From assembly GCF_042665255.1 (NCBI RefSeq), contig NZ_JBHTCD010000031.1: a stretch of 58,543 bases of DNA; one strand, 5' to 3'. Shown here one piece after another: positions 1 through 9,118 of the stretch. This DNA comes from Insolitispirillum peregrinum (GTDB lineage: Bacteria; Pseudomonadota; Alphaproteobacteria; Rhodospirillales; Rhodospirillaceae). The notes below the pieces were generated by a model that saw only the letters and a program-made list of their open reading frames with translations, searched no databases and had not been told where the DNA came from. Within the stretch, counting starts at the first letter, position 1, and every line of letters starts with the position of its first letter. Position numbers and translations under genes: made by a program.

Positions 1-92
1 AACACCCGATCCCATCCCGAACTCGGCCGTGAAAAGAGACTGCGCCAATGGTACTGCATCTTAAGGTGTGGGAGAGTAGGTCACTGCCAGGT
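1..92 (+). rRNA. rrf: 5S ribosomal RNA, 3' part
   Basis: The first bases match the 3' three quarters of a bacterial 5S rRNA: the conserved CCGAACTCGG loop region, the TGGTACTGC segment, the GGGAGAGTAGGTC helix and a terminal CTGCCAGGT that would pair with the missing 5' end. The 5' end lies outside the window, so the window opens inside an rRNA operon. The 3' boundary is approximate. Confidence 0.93.
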
Positions 93-196
93 CTTCCAAG
101 GACAGAACACAGCCCTAGCACGATACAGACAGACGACAGAGCGGTAGGCACAAACGCCAGCCGCTCTTTTGTCTTGTACACCGAATACACACCTCC

Positions 197-273
<77 letters not shown>

Positions 274-320
274 AATACAGAACAGCCCCTTGGCGCAAGC
301 CAGGGGGCTGTTCTGTATTT
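274..320 (+). terminator. Terminator of the rRNA/tRNA operon
   Basis: A long inverted repeat starts directly after the tRNA CCA: AATACAGAACAGCCCCTTGG pairs with its complement ending in CTGTTCTGTATT, around a short GCGCAAG loop. The stem is about 18 bp and ends in TATTTA. It is nearly symmetrical, so it could work on both strands. Confidence 0.85.
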
Positions 321-375
321 AGCTTATGGCGCTGATTTGGACTGACGAGGAAAGTCAGGTCACCCACCAAACACC

Positions 376-408
376 AAAGCCCCCCGGCTCACGCCAGGGG
401 GCTTTTCG
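376..408. terminator. Bidirectional terminator hairpin
   Basis: AAAGCCCCCCGGC and GCCAGGGGGCTTTT form a GC-rich stem around a short loop, with A residues before and T residues after. It lies between the tRNA and the convergent acetyltransferase gene, so it can end transcription from either side. Confidence 0.75.
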
Positions 409-528
409 CATTTCCCACTCCACTCCCGGGATCAAAGGGCCCTGCGGCCCTTTGCGGGCGCGGGCAGAGCCCGCATAATCCTTCCTCACAACAAAATCCC
501 CCAGCTTTCACCGAGCGAACCGACGCCC

Positions 529-1437
529 TCACCCCAGCGTCTGCGCCACCAGCCCGTAGGTCAGCGGAGCCCCGGCTTGCTGGTTGGTGGTCCACGAACA
601 CCCGAGCGCCATGGTGGTCACGGTGTCGAACAGTGGGATGCCGCAGCTCAGCAGATAGTCCGAAAACAGCGTGTTTTTCTGGCGGGTATCCAGCCGCAGG
701 AACTTCCCCTGCAACGCGACCACATGCGGACGCAGGACCATCACCGCATCGCGGTCATTGGCGGCAATCAGTGGGCCAACCACATGGCCACGGCCAAAGG
801 CACGGCACAGGCTGAAGGCGACGATCTTGCCGTTGCGTTCCAGCACCATGCCGGTAGACAGCGGGAACAGCCGGTTCATTAGCGCCCGGCGCCCGGCGCG
901 GAAGGCCTGCTTGTCGAGGGCAATCAGGGCCTTGTGATCCTCGGACGTGACCGGACGCAGGACTTCTCCAGCCTCCAGCGCCGGAACCGGGGGAGCGGTC
1001 TGGACTTCGCCCTGATGCTGATAGACCAGCCCTTCATCGCGGAAGCCCAGCGAGCGGTACAGCCGCTCGGCGGGGCGGGTGGCGTTCAGACCCAGACGAT
1101 GGCCTTGCAGGTCTTTTAACGCATGGTCCATCAGCCAGTGGGCGGCACCGTGCATTTGCAGGCGCGGCGAGGTGATCACCATGCCGATGGTGGCAAAATT
1201 GTCTTCCTCGGGGAACCACATCGCTGATCCGACCACCCGGCCGATTTCATCGACGGCGGCGATGCCGCGACCACTGTCGAGCATGAATTGCCAGTCCTCG
1301 GCCCGATGGGGCCAGGTGACGCTGATCGACAGGGCGTGCAGCATGGCCAGATCGGCATCGGCGATATCGATGGCGGAAAGCTGGAACGACTCAAGCTGCA
1401 TGGACTCGGAAACAGACTCGGACACGGTATACCTCAT
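529..1437 (-). CDS. Two-domain GNAT-family N-acetyltransferase
   Basis: 302-residue protein with an N-terminal GNAT fold and a C-terminal GNAT-like domain, a paralogue of the acetyltransferase encoded at 10165-11025: both share WPHR.EDW near the start, a L.P/ERLY..LGF motif (near 125-132 here) and a similar C-terminal half (AFGRG.V.GP). The start chosen has GGAG just upstream; the next ATG (at 1401) aligns better with the paralogue but has no Shine-Dalgarno. The acetyl-CoA pyrophosphate loop, RGRGLG in the paralogue, is here the degenerate QMHGAA (about 94-99), so catalysis may be weakened or altered. Substrate unknown. It is divergent from the ghrA-like gene and lies at the edge of the amine catabolism region. 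Confidence 0.82.
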   Translation of the reverse strand: MRYTVSESVSESMQLESFQLSAIDIADADLAMLHALSISVTWPHRAEDWQFMLDSGRGIAAVDEIGRVVGSAMWFPEEDNFATIGMVITSPRLQMHGAAHWLMDHALKDLQGHRLGLNATRPAERLYRSLGFRDEGLVYQHQGEVQTAPPVPALEAGEVLRPVTSEDHKALIALDKQAFRAGRRALMNRLFPLSTGMVLERNGKIVAFSLCRAFGRGHVVGPLIAANDRDAVMVLRPHVVALQGKFLRLDTRQKNTLFSDYLLSCGIPLFDTVTTMALGCSWTTNQQAGAPLTYGLVAQTLG

Positions 1438-1705
1438 GGTCTCCGGCAAGGCCGACGGGGTGCAACCAGCAGGACACTCTGACCATACGGCACGCGCCGT
1501 TTGGGTCAAGATGAGACTAAGGGAAGCGGTGCCATATATTCCGCTCTCGATTCAATGGCCTTTGCAATATTTGACTGAAAAACAGCCATTTTCGGCATCA
1601 TTCGCTGCGCTGTCTGCCCCAGTGTTTTGCTCAGACCATGAAAGCTGGGTGTGCCGGGCCACCTTGGGCGGATCGCCCGGGCGGCGGCAAGGGAAAGAAA
1701 GTGCG

Positions 1706-2629
1706 ATGACCTTCCTGTTCAACTCTGATCCGGTGCGTGGGCAGATTTTTGCCGATGCCTTTGCGGCCAGCCTGCCGGATGTTGCCTTTTCGATGGACCC
1801 GGCAACGGTTGATCCCGACGCGGTGCGCTATCTGCTGACCTGGACGGTGCCCAAGGATCTGGAGCGGTACCGGAACCTTGAGGTGCTGTTTTCGATCGGC
1901 GCCGGGGTTGACCAGTTCCCGCTCGACCAGTTGCCGGACAGCCTGCAGGTGGTGCGGATGGTCGAAGACGGCATTGTGCGGATGATGCAGGAATACGTCA
2001 CCCTGTCGGTGCTGGCGGTCCATCGCAACCTGCCGGCCTATCTCAGCCAGCAACAGCGGGCAGAATGGCGGATTCTGCCGGTGCGGCAGGCGTCGGAACG
2101 GCGGGTTGGTGTATTGGGGCTGGGGATGCTGGGGACAGCGGTGCTCGACAGCCTGCGGCCATTCGGCTTTCCGCTGCTGGGCTGGAGCCGTTCGCCGCGC
2201 AGCATTGACGGCGTCACCTGCTACAGCGGGACGGAAACCCTCGACACCTTCCTTGCCCAGTGCGACGTGCTGATTTGCCTGCTGCCGCTGACGGCAGAAA
2301 CGCGCGGCCTGCTGGATGCCCGCCTGTTTGCCACCCTGCCTGCCGGAGCCAGTCTGGTGCACGTCGGGCGCGGCCCGCAACTGGATCAGGCGGCGCTGTT
2401 GGCGGCGCTGGACAGCGGCCATCTGGCCAGCGCGGTGCTGGATGTCACCGACCCGGAACCGCTGCCGCCCGACCATCCGCTGTGGAGCCATCCGCGGGTT
2501 CTGATCACCCCGCACATTGCCAGTGTGACCCAGCCGGTGACGGCGGCACAGGCGGTGATTGCCAACATCCGCCGCCATCAGGCTGGCGAAGCGATGGTCG
2601 GTCAGGTCGACCGCCAGCGCGGCTATTAA
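1706..2629 (+). CDS. ghrA: Glyoxylate/hydroxypyruvate reductase A-like
   Basis: 307 residues, against about 312 in E. coli GhrA, and sharing its C-terminal GQVDR.RGY ending. GhrA enzymes reduce glyoxylate and hydroxypyruvate to D-2-hydroxy acids with NADPH in the cytoplasm. Visible features are an NAD(P)-binding GLGMLG (138-143), the substrate-binding Arg in VGRG (222), the Glu in DPEPLPP (251) and the catalytic His in TPHIASVT (270). The start was chosen at the ATG after GGGAAAGAAAGTGCG, since upstream in-frame sequence lacks similarity. It leads a co-directional set with the cupin and both aldehyde dehydrogenases (gaps of 21-52 nt), which suggests an operon that removes 2-oxo acids or aldehydes from an amine substrate. 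A related 2-hydroxyacid dehydrogenase activity cannot be excluded. Confidence 0.88.
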   Translation: MTFLFNSDPVRGQIFADAFAASLPDVAFSMDPATVDPDAVRYLLTWTVPKDLERYRNLEVLFSIGAGVDQFPLDQLPDSLQVVRMVEDGIVRMMQEYVTLSVLAVHRNLPAYLSQQQRAEWRILPVRQASERRVGVLGLGMLGTAVLDSLRPFGFPLLGWSRSPRSIDGVTCYSGTETLDTFLAQCDVLICLLPLTAETRGLLDARLFATLPAGASLVHVGRGPQLDQAALLAALDSGHLASAVLDVTDPEPLPPDHPLWSHPRVLITPHIASVTQPVTAAQAVIANIRRHQAGEAMVGQVDRQRGY

Positions 2630-2650
2630 TCTCTTTTCGACAAGGACTGA

Positions 2651-3028
2651 ATGATGACCGACGTGAAGATGTCCGACCTGCTGAAGACGCTCGATTACGC
2701 CCCGACCTTCGCCCCGAAGGAAAGCAAGCCGTTGCCCGAGCGCCTGATTGCCGGTGATCCGGACTTCACCTGCTGGCCGCTGGACGTGTCGCGCGGCGAA
2801 ATGATCCACACCGGCATCTGGCAGGCGACGCCGGGCGAAACCCGCTCGATCAAGGGCGGCACTTTTGAGTTCTGTTACATCCTGTCCGGGGTGGTGGAGA
2901 TCACTCCCGATGGCTGCGAGCCGGTGATCTACCGCGCGGGCGACAGCTTTGTGATGAAGCCGGGCTTTACCGGCGTGTGGAAGACCATCGAGACGGTGCG
3001 CAAGATCTACGTCACCGTGATGGAATAA
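2651..3028 (+). CDS. Cupin-fold protein (DUF861/cupin_3 type)
   Basis: 125 residues forming one small beta-barrel cupin of the DUF861 type. The diagnostic stretch is GTFEFCYILSGVVEITP followed by GDSFVMKPGFTGVW (about 70-108). The usual metal-binding histidines of classical cupins are absent, as is common in this subfamily, so catalysis is unclear. AAGGA lies a few bases upstream, and a second ATG one codon downstream would have better spacing. It sits between the ghrA-like gene and an aldehyde dehydrogenase, a position in which cupin_3 proteins often accompany amine and amino-acid oxidation genes. Function not assigned. Confidence 0.82.
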   Translation: MMTDVKMSDLLKTLDYAPTFAPKESKPLPERLIAGDPDFTCWPLDVSRGEMIHTGIWQATPGETRSIKGGTFEFCYILSGVVEITPDGCEPVIYRAGDSFVMKPGFTGVWKTIETVRKIYVTVME

Positions 3029-3080
3029 GCCTTTTGTTTGCGTCTCCCTGCGGCCGTATCAGTCACAACAAGGATAAGTC

Positions 3081-4544
3081 ATGTCACTGAGCTTTGACCC
3101 CAACAGCCTGACCCTGCCGCAGGGTCACTATATCGGTGGAACCTATGTGGCGGCGCGTGAGGGGATGACCCTTTACCGTCCGTCGGATGCGGTGGCCTTT
3201 GCCGATTGCCCGATTGCCGATGCGGCGGTGGTGGATCAGGCAGTGCAGACCGCCAAACAGGCGCTGAAGACCAGCGGCTGGGGCAGCCTGCGCCCGCGTG
3301 AGCGGACCAAAATCCTGCAACGCTGGGCCGACCTGATCGAACAGCACGGCGAAACGCTGGCCAAGCTGGAGGCGGTGGCCTCCACCCGCCCGGTCGGCCA
3401 TCTGATCGCGGGCGACATCGCGGTGACTGCCGAGCAGATTCGGTTCTTTGCCGAGTTCGCCGACAAGGAAGGCAGCGATCTGGTGCCGACCGACGGTAAC
3501 TCGCTGGGCATGATCATGACCGAGCCTTACGGGGTGGTCGGGGCGATCACGCCGTGGAATTTCCCGCTGTCGATGGCAGGCTGGAAACTGGGGCCTGCGC
3601 TGGCGGCTGGCAATGCGGTGGTGCTGAAGCCGTCGGAGATGACGCCGTTCGCCACCCTGTACATGGCCGAACTGGCTGAAAAGGCGGGCCTGCCCGCTGG
3701 TCTGATCAACATCGTTCTGGGCGATGGCCCGACCACCGGCAACGCGCTGACCGGCCACCCGGACATTGCCAAGGTCAGCTTCACCGGCTCGACCGGCGCC
3801 GGGTCGGCGATCATGTCCAACATTGCCCGCACCGGCGTCAAGCCGATGACGCTGGAACTGGGGGGCAAAAGCCCGCAGGTGGTGTTTGCCGATGCCGATC
3901 TTGACCAGACGGCGGACGCGATTGCCCGCAGCATTCTGGGCAACGCCGGACAGGCGTGCGTTGCCGGGTCGCGGGTGATTGTGCAGGACAGCGTGGCCGA
4001 CGAACTGACCGCGCGCCTGATTGCCCGCATGACGGTGATCCGCCCCGGCCCGACGTGGGACGAGCTGACCGATTATGCGCCGATCATTTCGGAACGCCAG
4101 ATTGCCCGCATCAGCAGCATTGTCGAAGCCTCGAAAGCCGCCGGAGCCTACTGCCTGCTGGGCGGCGAGCGCCTCGACCGTCCGGGCTATTTCTATGCCC
4201 CGACCCTGCTGGGCAACGTCACCGAGAATTCTCCGGCGGTGCGTGAAGAAATCTTCGGGCCGGTGCTGACCCTGCAGACCTTTCACGACGAAGCCGAAGC
4301 GCTGGCGCTGGCCGACCACCCGACCTATGGGCTGGCGGCGGGTTTGTTTACCCGCGACCTGTCGCGCGCCATCCGCCTGACGCAGGCGTTGCAGGCAGGC
4401 ACCGTGTGGGTCAACCGCTACAGCCGGTCCCGCGACCACATCCTGCCGACCGGCGGTTACAAGCAGTCGGGGATTGGCAAGGACCTTGGGCGCGAGGCCT
4501 ATCAAGCCAACCGCAAGAGCAAGAGCGTGCTGATCAGTCTTTAA
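3081..4544 (+). CDS. NAD(P)-dependent aldehyde dehydrogenase
   Basis: 487 residues, the normal length for the ALDH superfamily. It oxidises an aldehyde to a carboxylic acid with NAD(P). Visible residues: oxyanion-hole Asn160 in ITPWNFPL, cofactor Lys183 in VLKPSE, general-base Glu259 in LELGGKSP and nucleophile Cys293 in GQACVAGSR. AGGAT lies 5-9 nt before the start. The next gene is GabD, and a PuuB-like amine oxidase and an aminotransferase are nearby, so a role like PuuC (oxidising an aminoaldehyde from a polyamine) fits the context. The sequence alone does not fix the substrate. Confidence 0.9.
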   Translation: MSLSFDPNSLTLPQGHYIGGTYVAAREGMTLYRPSDAVAFADCPIADAAVVDQAVQTAKQALKTSGWGSLRPRERTKILQRWADLIEQHGETLAKLEAVASTRPVGHLIAGDIAVTAEQIRFFAEFADKEGSDLVPTDGNSLGMIMTEPYGVVGAITPWNFPLSMAGWKLGPALAAGNAVVLKPSEMTPFATLYMAELAEKAGLPAGLINIVLGDGPTTGNALTGHPDIAKVSFTGSTGAGSAIMSNIARTGVKPMTLELGGKSPQVVFADADLDQTADAIARSILGNAGQACVAGSRVIVQDSVADELTARLIARMTVIRPGPTWDELTDYAPIISERQIARISSIVEASKAAGAYCLLGGERLDRPGYFYAPTLLGNVTENSPAVREEIFGPVLTLQTFHDEAEALALADHPTYGLAAGLFTRDLSRAIRLTQALQAGTVWVNRYSRSRDHILPTGGYKQSGIGKDLGREAYQANRKSKSVLISL

Positions 4545-4593
4545 TCTTTGCGGACGCTTTCCCCCGTAACGGACACATCATAGAGGGCCTGCC

Positions 4594-6048
4594 ATGTTGT
4601 CGCTTAACGATCCCAGCCTGTTCCGCCAGCAAGCCCTGATCAACGGGGTGTGGTGTGATGCTGCATCCGGCCAAACGGTGTCGGTGACCAACCCGGCCAC
4701 CCGTAGCGAGCTGGGGACGGTGCCCGACCAGGGTGCCGAAGAAACCCGCGCGGCCATCGAGGCTGCCAACGTCGCCTTTGCCAGCTGGCGCAAAAAGACC
4801 CATGCCGAGCGCGCCGCCCTGCTGGAAGCATGGTACGGCCTGATGATCGAACATCTGGAAGATCTGGCGCAGATTCTGACCTTTGAACAGGGCAAGCCGC
4901 TGGCCGAGGCGCGCGGTGAAATCCGCTATGGGGCGTCGTTCGTCAAGTGGTTCGCCGAAGAAGCCCGCCGCGTCGCCGGGGGCTCGGTGCCGTCGCCGAC
5001 CGCTGACCGCCGCATTCTGCTGCTGAAAGAGCCGGTCGGGGTGTGCGGGATCATCACCCCGTGGAATTTCCCCAACGCGATGATCACCCGCAAGGTTGCT
5101 CCGGCTCTGGCCGCAGGTTGCACCGTGGTGATCAAGCCGTCCGAGTTCACCCCCTATTCGGCGCTGGCGCTGGGGGTGCTGGCCGAACGGGCCGGGATTC
5201 CGGCCGGGGTGGTCAACATCGTCACCGGCCTGCCGAACGGCATTGGCGATGAAATCATGGCCAACCTGACGGTGCGCAAGATTTCGTTCACCGGCTCGAC
5301 CCGCGTTGGTGCCCTGCTGATGCGCGGCGCTGCCGACAGCATCAAGCGCCTGAGTCTGGAACTGGGCGGCAACGCGCCGTTCATCGTCTTTGATGATGCC
5401 GACGTCGATAGCGCCGTTGAAGGCGCGCTGGTGTCGAAGTTCCGCAACGGCGGCCAGACCTGTGTCTGCGCCAACCGTATTCTGGTGCAGGCGGGGGTCT
5501 ATGACGCATTCGCCAGCAAGCTGGCGGCGCGGGTGTCGGCGATGAAGGTTGGTCCGGGCACCGTTGACGGTGTCGATATCGGCCCGATGATCAATGATGC
5601 GGCGATCGACAAGATCAACCGCCACGTTGCCGACGCGCTGGACAAGGGCGCTTCGATCATCTCCTCCTGCACCGCCCCGACCGAAGCGCAGTACGCAACG
5701 CCGGTGGTTCTGACCAATGCCACCACCGATATGCTGCTGGCCTCGGAAGAAACCTTTGGCCCGGTGGCGCCGCTGTTCCGCTTTGAAACCGAACAGGACG
5801 CGCTGGCGATTGCCAACGGCACCCCGTTCGGTCTGGCCGCCTATTTCTATACCGAAAGCCTGAAGCGGGCCTGGCGGGTGGCCGAGGCACTGGAAGCGGG
5901 CATGATCGGCCTCAACACCGGGGCGATCTCCACCGAGGTCGCGCCGTTCGGCGGGGTCAAGCAGTCCGGTCTGGGCCGCGAAGGCGCCCAGTGCGGCATC
6001 GAAGAATACCTTGAAATGAAGACCTTCCACGTCGGCGGGCTGGGCTGA
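4594..6048 (+). CDS. gabD: Succinate-semialdehyde dehydrogenase
   Basis: 484 residues, close along its whole length to E. coli GabD, including the N-terminal LFRQQALING, the LELGGNAPFIVFDDAD block and the C-terminal EVAPFGG.KQSGLGREG. It converts succinate semialdehyde to succinate with NAD(P)+, the last step of GABA breakdown. Catalytic residues visible: Asn158, Lys181, Glu256 and Cys290 in GGQTCVCANR. It begins 49 nt after the preceding aldehyde dehydrogenase and is followed by a strong hairpin, so it is the last gene of the ghrA-like operon. With the class III aminotransferase at 11041-12414 it would complete a GABA-shunt-type route to the TCA cycle. Confidence 0.95.
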   Translation: MLSLNDPSLFRQQALINGVWCDAASGQTVSVTNPATRSELGTVPDQGAEETRAAIEAANVAFASWRKKTHAERAALLEAWYGLMIEHLEDLAQILTFEQGKPLAEARGEIRYGASFVKWFAEEARRVAGGSVPSPTADRRILLLKEPVGVCGIITPWNFPNAMITRKVAPALAAGCTVVIKPSEFTPYSALALGVLAERAGIPAGVVNIVTGLPNGIGDEIMANLTVRKISFTGSTRVGALLMRGAADSIKRLSLELGGNAPFIVFDDADVDSAVEGALVSKFRNGGQTCVCANRILVQAGVYDAFASKLAARVSAMKVGPGTVDGVDIGPMINDAAIDKINRHVADALDKGASIISSCTAPTEAQYATPVVLTNATTDMLLASEETFGPVAPLFRFETEQDALAIANGTPFGLAAYFYTESLKRAWRVAEALEAGMIGLNTGAISTEVAPFGGVKQSGLGREGAQCGIEEYLEMKTFHVGGLG

Positions 6049-6076
6049 ACACCAGCCTCGTGCAGATGAGAAGAAA

Positions 6077-6116
6077 GCCAGCGCCGGTTCCCCTCCCGGC
6101 GCTGGTTTACTTTTTG
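6077..6116 (+). terminator. Terminator after gabD
   Basis: CCAGCGCCGG pairs perfectly with CCGGCGCTGG around a short pyrimidine loop, followed by TTTACTTTTTGG. It ends the plus-strand operon before the convergent acetyltransferase gene. Confidence 0.85.
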
Positions 6117-6234
6117 GGGTTTGCTTTTGGCTCAGGGCATCATGGATGTGCCTGTTTCGGCAGGGTGGCGGAATAGGCCATGGTGGCACAGCAGGTGCCG
6201 GTCTGGCTAAGGCACAGCCAGCGAAAGGGCTGGC

Positions 6235-6741
6235 TCATAGGGTCCTCTGTAGCAGGGTGGTGTCCAGCCAGCGATCAAACTTGTAGCCGACATTGGTCAG
6301 CCGTCCGGCCACCACAAAGCCGCAGGACTGGTGCAGGGCCAGCGAGGCGATGTTGTCGCTGCCGGCAACGACGGCAATCATCTGGCGAAAGCCTGCCTGC
6401 TGGCAGTCGGTGATCAGGTGGCTCAGCAGGCGGCGACCCAGTCCTCGCCCGGTGTGGTGCGGTGCCAGATACAGCGAGTTTTCCACCGTCCCGGCATAGG
6501 CCGGGCGCGGGCGATAGGCGGTGGCATAGGCATAGCCCGCCAGCTCGCCATCAACCTCGGCGACCAGAAAGGGGGCCTTGATCTGGCGGATGGTGGCCAT
6601 TCGCCCGGCCATTTTCTCAACAGAGGGCGGTTCAGTGTCAAAGGTGGCGGTGGAGGTGGCGACGTAATGGCCGTACAGACGGGTAATCTCCGGCAGGTCG
6701 TCGGGGGTGGCAGAACGCAGGATAACGGCGGAAGGAACCAT
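6235..6741 (-). CDS. GNAT N-acetyltransferase, phosphinothricin/MnaT type
   Basis: 168 residues, the typical size of the Pat/MnaT/YwnH subfamily that acetylates phosphinothricin, methionine sulfoximine or related amino compounds with acetyl-CoA. The acetyl-CoA loop is canonical: HHTGRGLGRRLL (about 95-105), preceded by the subfamily's RPAYAGTVENSLYL and followed by ALHQSCGF and the C-terminal KFDRWLDTTLLQR. No convincing Shine-Dalgarno precedes the ATG. It is divergent from the LysR gene across about 100 nt, the usual arrangement of a LysR regulator and its target, so it may be controlled by that regulator. Substrate inferred from the family only. Confidence 0.87.
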   Translation of the reverse strand: MVPSAVILRSATPDDLPEITRLYGHYVATSTATFDTEPPSVEKMAGRMATIRQIKAPFLVAEVDGELAGYAYATAYRPRPAYAGTVENSLYLAPHHTGRGLGRRLLSHLITDCQQAGFRQMIAVVAGSDNIASLALHQSCGFVVAGRLTNVGYKFDRWLDTTLLQRTL

Positions 6742-6844
6742 GATAAACTCGCAAGGAACACCAGATCTGACCGCTACTGTAGGCGGCAGTCTGGCTGGTC
6801 TTCAAACGAGTTTAGTGGTCTGCTTGTGTGAGAAAAACTGCGTC

Positions 6845-7771
6845 ATGCGTCTGCCGTCCCTGAATGCCCTGCGTGCGTTTGATACCGCTGCCCGCCATGG
6901 CAGCTTTACGCTGGCGGCGGACGAGTTGTGCGTTACCCCCGGAGCGGTCAGTCGGCAAATTCGGCTGTTGGAAGACTTTCTTGGGCTGGCGTTGTTTACC
7001 CGTCATCACCGGCTGGTCAGCCTGACGCCTGCCGGGGTCCGGTATGCCGGGCTGATCGCCGGACCGTTCAGCGAACTGGAACGGGCGGGGGAGATTCTGC
7101 ACCGCGAGCAGTCGGCCCGCCTGATCCGCCTTGATTGCTTGCCAACACTGGCAATGCACTGGCTGTTGCCGCGACTGGAGGCGTTCCGGGCGCAGGCGGC
7201 AGGGAACGAGGTGGTGATGCAGACCACCACCGGGCCGGTGGCGCCAGCAGGAGATTTTGATCTGGCCATCCGCCGCGACCCGACGCACTTTTCCGGCCTG
7301 CAGTCCCATCCGATGATGACCGAATGGTGCGTTCCGGTATGCAGCGCGGCGTTTGTCGAGCGCAGCGGGCTGAGGGATTTTGCCGGGTTGCATCAGACAA
7401 CGGTGATCGACATCCGGGCGCGGGAAGACTTGTGGCCCAGTTGGTGCGCCGCCTATGGAGTGTCACTGTCGGCGTTGGGGCCGCGTCTGACGGTAGATCA
7501 TACCTTTGTGGCCCTGCAGGCGGCCGAGGACGGGCTGGGGGTGGCGGTGGTGCCGGTGCTGTTCGCAGCCCGTTTTCTGGCGGCGGGACGGTTGGTGGCA
7601 CCGTTTGCCACCGCTCAGGCCGTTTCCGGAACCTACTTCATTTTGCACCGGGCCGGTGCCCTGTCGCCAGCGGTACAGGCGTTCCATGACTGGCTGCGAG
7701 CGCAAGGAGCGGCCACCTGTACGATGCTGCCGCCCCCTCTGATGCCGGTCCGGGACTCTGGTGATCACTGA
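6845..7771 (+). CDS. LysR-family regulator, GcvA-like
   Basis: 308 residues. The N-terminal winged helix-turn-helix (about 1-62) carries MRLPSLNALRAFDTAARHGS and SRQIRLLEDFLGLALF, typical of the GcvA/AmpR branch of LysR regulators; the rest is a periplasmic-binding-protein-like co-inducer domain. The start is placed at the ATG that begins the conserved domain; upstream in-frame sequence has no similarity. It is divergent from a GNAT gene and its 3' end overlaps the convergent FAD oxidoreductase gene by 7 nt. It is the only regulator in the amine catabolism block, so it probably controls some of these genes; the ligand is unknown. Confidence 0.9.
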   Translation: MRLPSLNALRAFDTAARHGSFTLAADELCVTPGAVSRQIRLLEDFLGLALFTRHHRLVSLTPAGVRYAGLIAGPFSELERAGEILHREQSARLIRLDCLPTLAMHWLLPRLEAFRAQAAGNEVVMQTTTGPVAPAGDFDLAIRRDPTHFSGLQSHPMMTEWCVPVCSAAFVERSGLRDFAGLHQTTVIDIRAREDLWPSWCAAYGVSLSALGPRLTVDHTFVALQAAEDGLGVAVVPVLFAARFLAAGRLVAPFATAQAVSGTYFILHRAGALSPAVQAFHDWLRAQGAATCTMLPPPLMPVRDSGDH

Positions 7772-9039
7772 ATTTTGTCGAGGAATTTGTAGTACATCCC
7801 GACCAGCGGCAGGAACCACGGCTTGCCAAAGTGGCCGGGGACGGCGGGCCAGTCGAGGCCCTTCAGCGGGTTGCGGTCTTCGCGGCCCAGTATCGCCTCG
7901 GCCATGATCATGCCCAGATGCGACGACAGTTGCGCGCCGTGGCCAGAATAGCCCATGGCGTACCACACGCCATCGACATGGCCCGCGCGCGGATAGCGGT
8001 CCTTGGTCATGTCCACCAGTCCGCCCCAGCAGTAATCAATATCGACTGTGGATAACTGCGGGAAAAGGTTGACCATCGCCTCGCGCAGGATGGCGCCGCT
8101 TTTGGCATCCGACCGCTGGTCGGAGGTGGCGGAGAAGCGGGCGCGGCCACCAAAGATCAGCCGGTTGTCGGGGGACAGGCGGAAATAGTTGCCGATGTTC
8201 ATCGAGGTGACATAGGTGCGGTTGCCGGGAACCACACTGGCGACTTCGGCGGCACTCAACGGGCGGGTGGCAATCAGGAAACTGCCGACCGAAATGACCC
8301 GGCGGCGGAAATAGCCGAACGGGCCAGAGGTATAGGCCCCGGTGGCGACCAGCACCTGATTGGCCCGCACGGTGCCTCGTGGGGTGGTCAGGGTGTGTTT
8401 GCCAGCGTTTTGCACATGGGCAGTGACCGGGGCCCGTTCAAAGATCACCGCACCATGGCGGGCACTGGCGGTGGCGAGGCCAACGACATAGCGGCCCATG
8501 TGCATCATGGCGCTTTTTTTAGACAGCATCGCCCCGTGGAACGGCGCACCGACTTCCTGCTCCAGATCCTGGGGCAGCAACAGGGCGGTGTCGGGATCGA
8601 CTTCGGCGTGAATGGCTTCAAAGTTGCGGGCGATGGCGTCGAAATGCTGCGGCTTGGAGGCCAGCTTCAGCTTGCCCGAGCGGCGGAAATCGCAGTCGAT
8701 GGTTTCTTCGGCGATGATCTGTTCGATGGTGTCGATGGAATCATCCAGCGCACGATACAGCGCCTTGGCCTGTTCGGCCCCAAGGTGGGCTTTGGCGGCA
8801 AGGAAGCTGTGGGCCAGCCCGTTGTTCAGGTGACCGCCATTGCGTCCCGAGGCACCGCAGCCGACGTGCCCGGCCTCCAGCACCACCACACGGGCGCCAG
8901 CCCTGGCCAGCGTGCGCGCCGCCGACAGGCCGGTAAAGCCGCCGCCGATCACTGCAACATCATACTCACCCTCGACCGGCCCGCTGGCCGCGCTGGTAAA
9001 CGGAGGGGTACTGTCGTGCCAATAGGACTCGAACTTCAT
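7765..9039 (-). CDS. FAD-dependent amine oxidoreductase, PuuB-like
   Basis: 424 residues of the DAO/glycine-oxidase fold. The N-terminal dinucleotide-binding motif is VIGGGFTGLSAARTLARAG (about 30-48) with a following E at the strand end, then CGASGRNGGH (61-70), which in this family lies by the flavin. The WGGLVDMTKDRYPR and AMGYSGHGAQLSSHLG segments near the C-terminus are typical of gamma-glutamylputrescine oxidases (PuuB) and related enzymes. It would oxidatively deaminate an amine to an aldehyde, releasing ammonia and hydrogen peroxide, and so feed the aldehyde dehydrogenases upstream. Followed on its strand by the convergent LysR gene, and preceded by the HAD gene 79 nt away. No gamma-glutamyl-polyamine ligase (PuuA) is seen here, so the exact substrate is open. 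Confidence 0.88.
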   Translation of the reverse strand: MKFESYWHDSTPPFTSAASGPVEGEYDVAVIGGGFTGLSAARTLARAGARVVVLEAGHVGCGASGRNGGHLNNGLAHSFLAAKAHLGAEQAKALYRALDDSIDTIEQIIAEETIDCDFRRSGKLKLASKPQHFDAIARNFEAIHAEVDPDTALLLPQDLEQEVGAPFHGAMLSKKSAMMHMGRYVVGLATASARHGAVIFERAPVTAHVQNAGKHTLTTPRGTVRANQVLVATGAYTSGPFGYFRRRVISVGSFLIATRPLSAAEVASVVPGNRTYVTSMNIGNYFRLSPDNRLIFGGRARFSATSDQRSDAKSGAILREAMVNLFPQLSTVDIDYCWGGLVDMTKDRYPRAGHVDGVWYAMGYSGHGAQLSSHLGMIMAEAILGREDRNPLKGLDWPAVPGHFGKPWFLPLVGMYYKFLDKIQ

Positions 9040-9118
9040 GGCCTGCGCCCGTGTCTAAAGTTGGTCTTGAGGACGCGCCGCCGGACCACTGTCCTGCGGC
9101 GCGTCCCTCAGGGGAGCG

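Noticed and set aside
3084..4505. Very long open frame on the minus strand within the aldehyde dehydrogenase gene
   Set aside because: It mirrors a well-conserved gene on the plus strand. Long antisense frames are common in GC-rich coding DNA; its His/Gln/Arg/Gly-rich translation matches no family.
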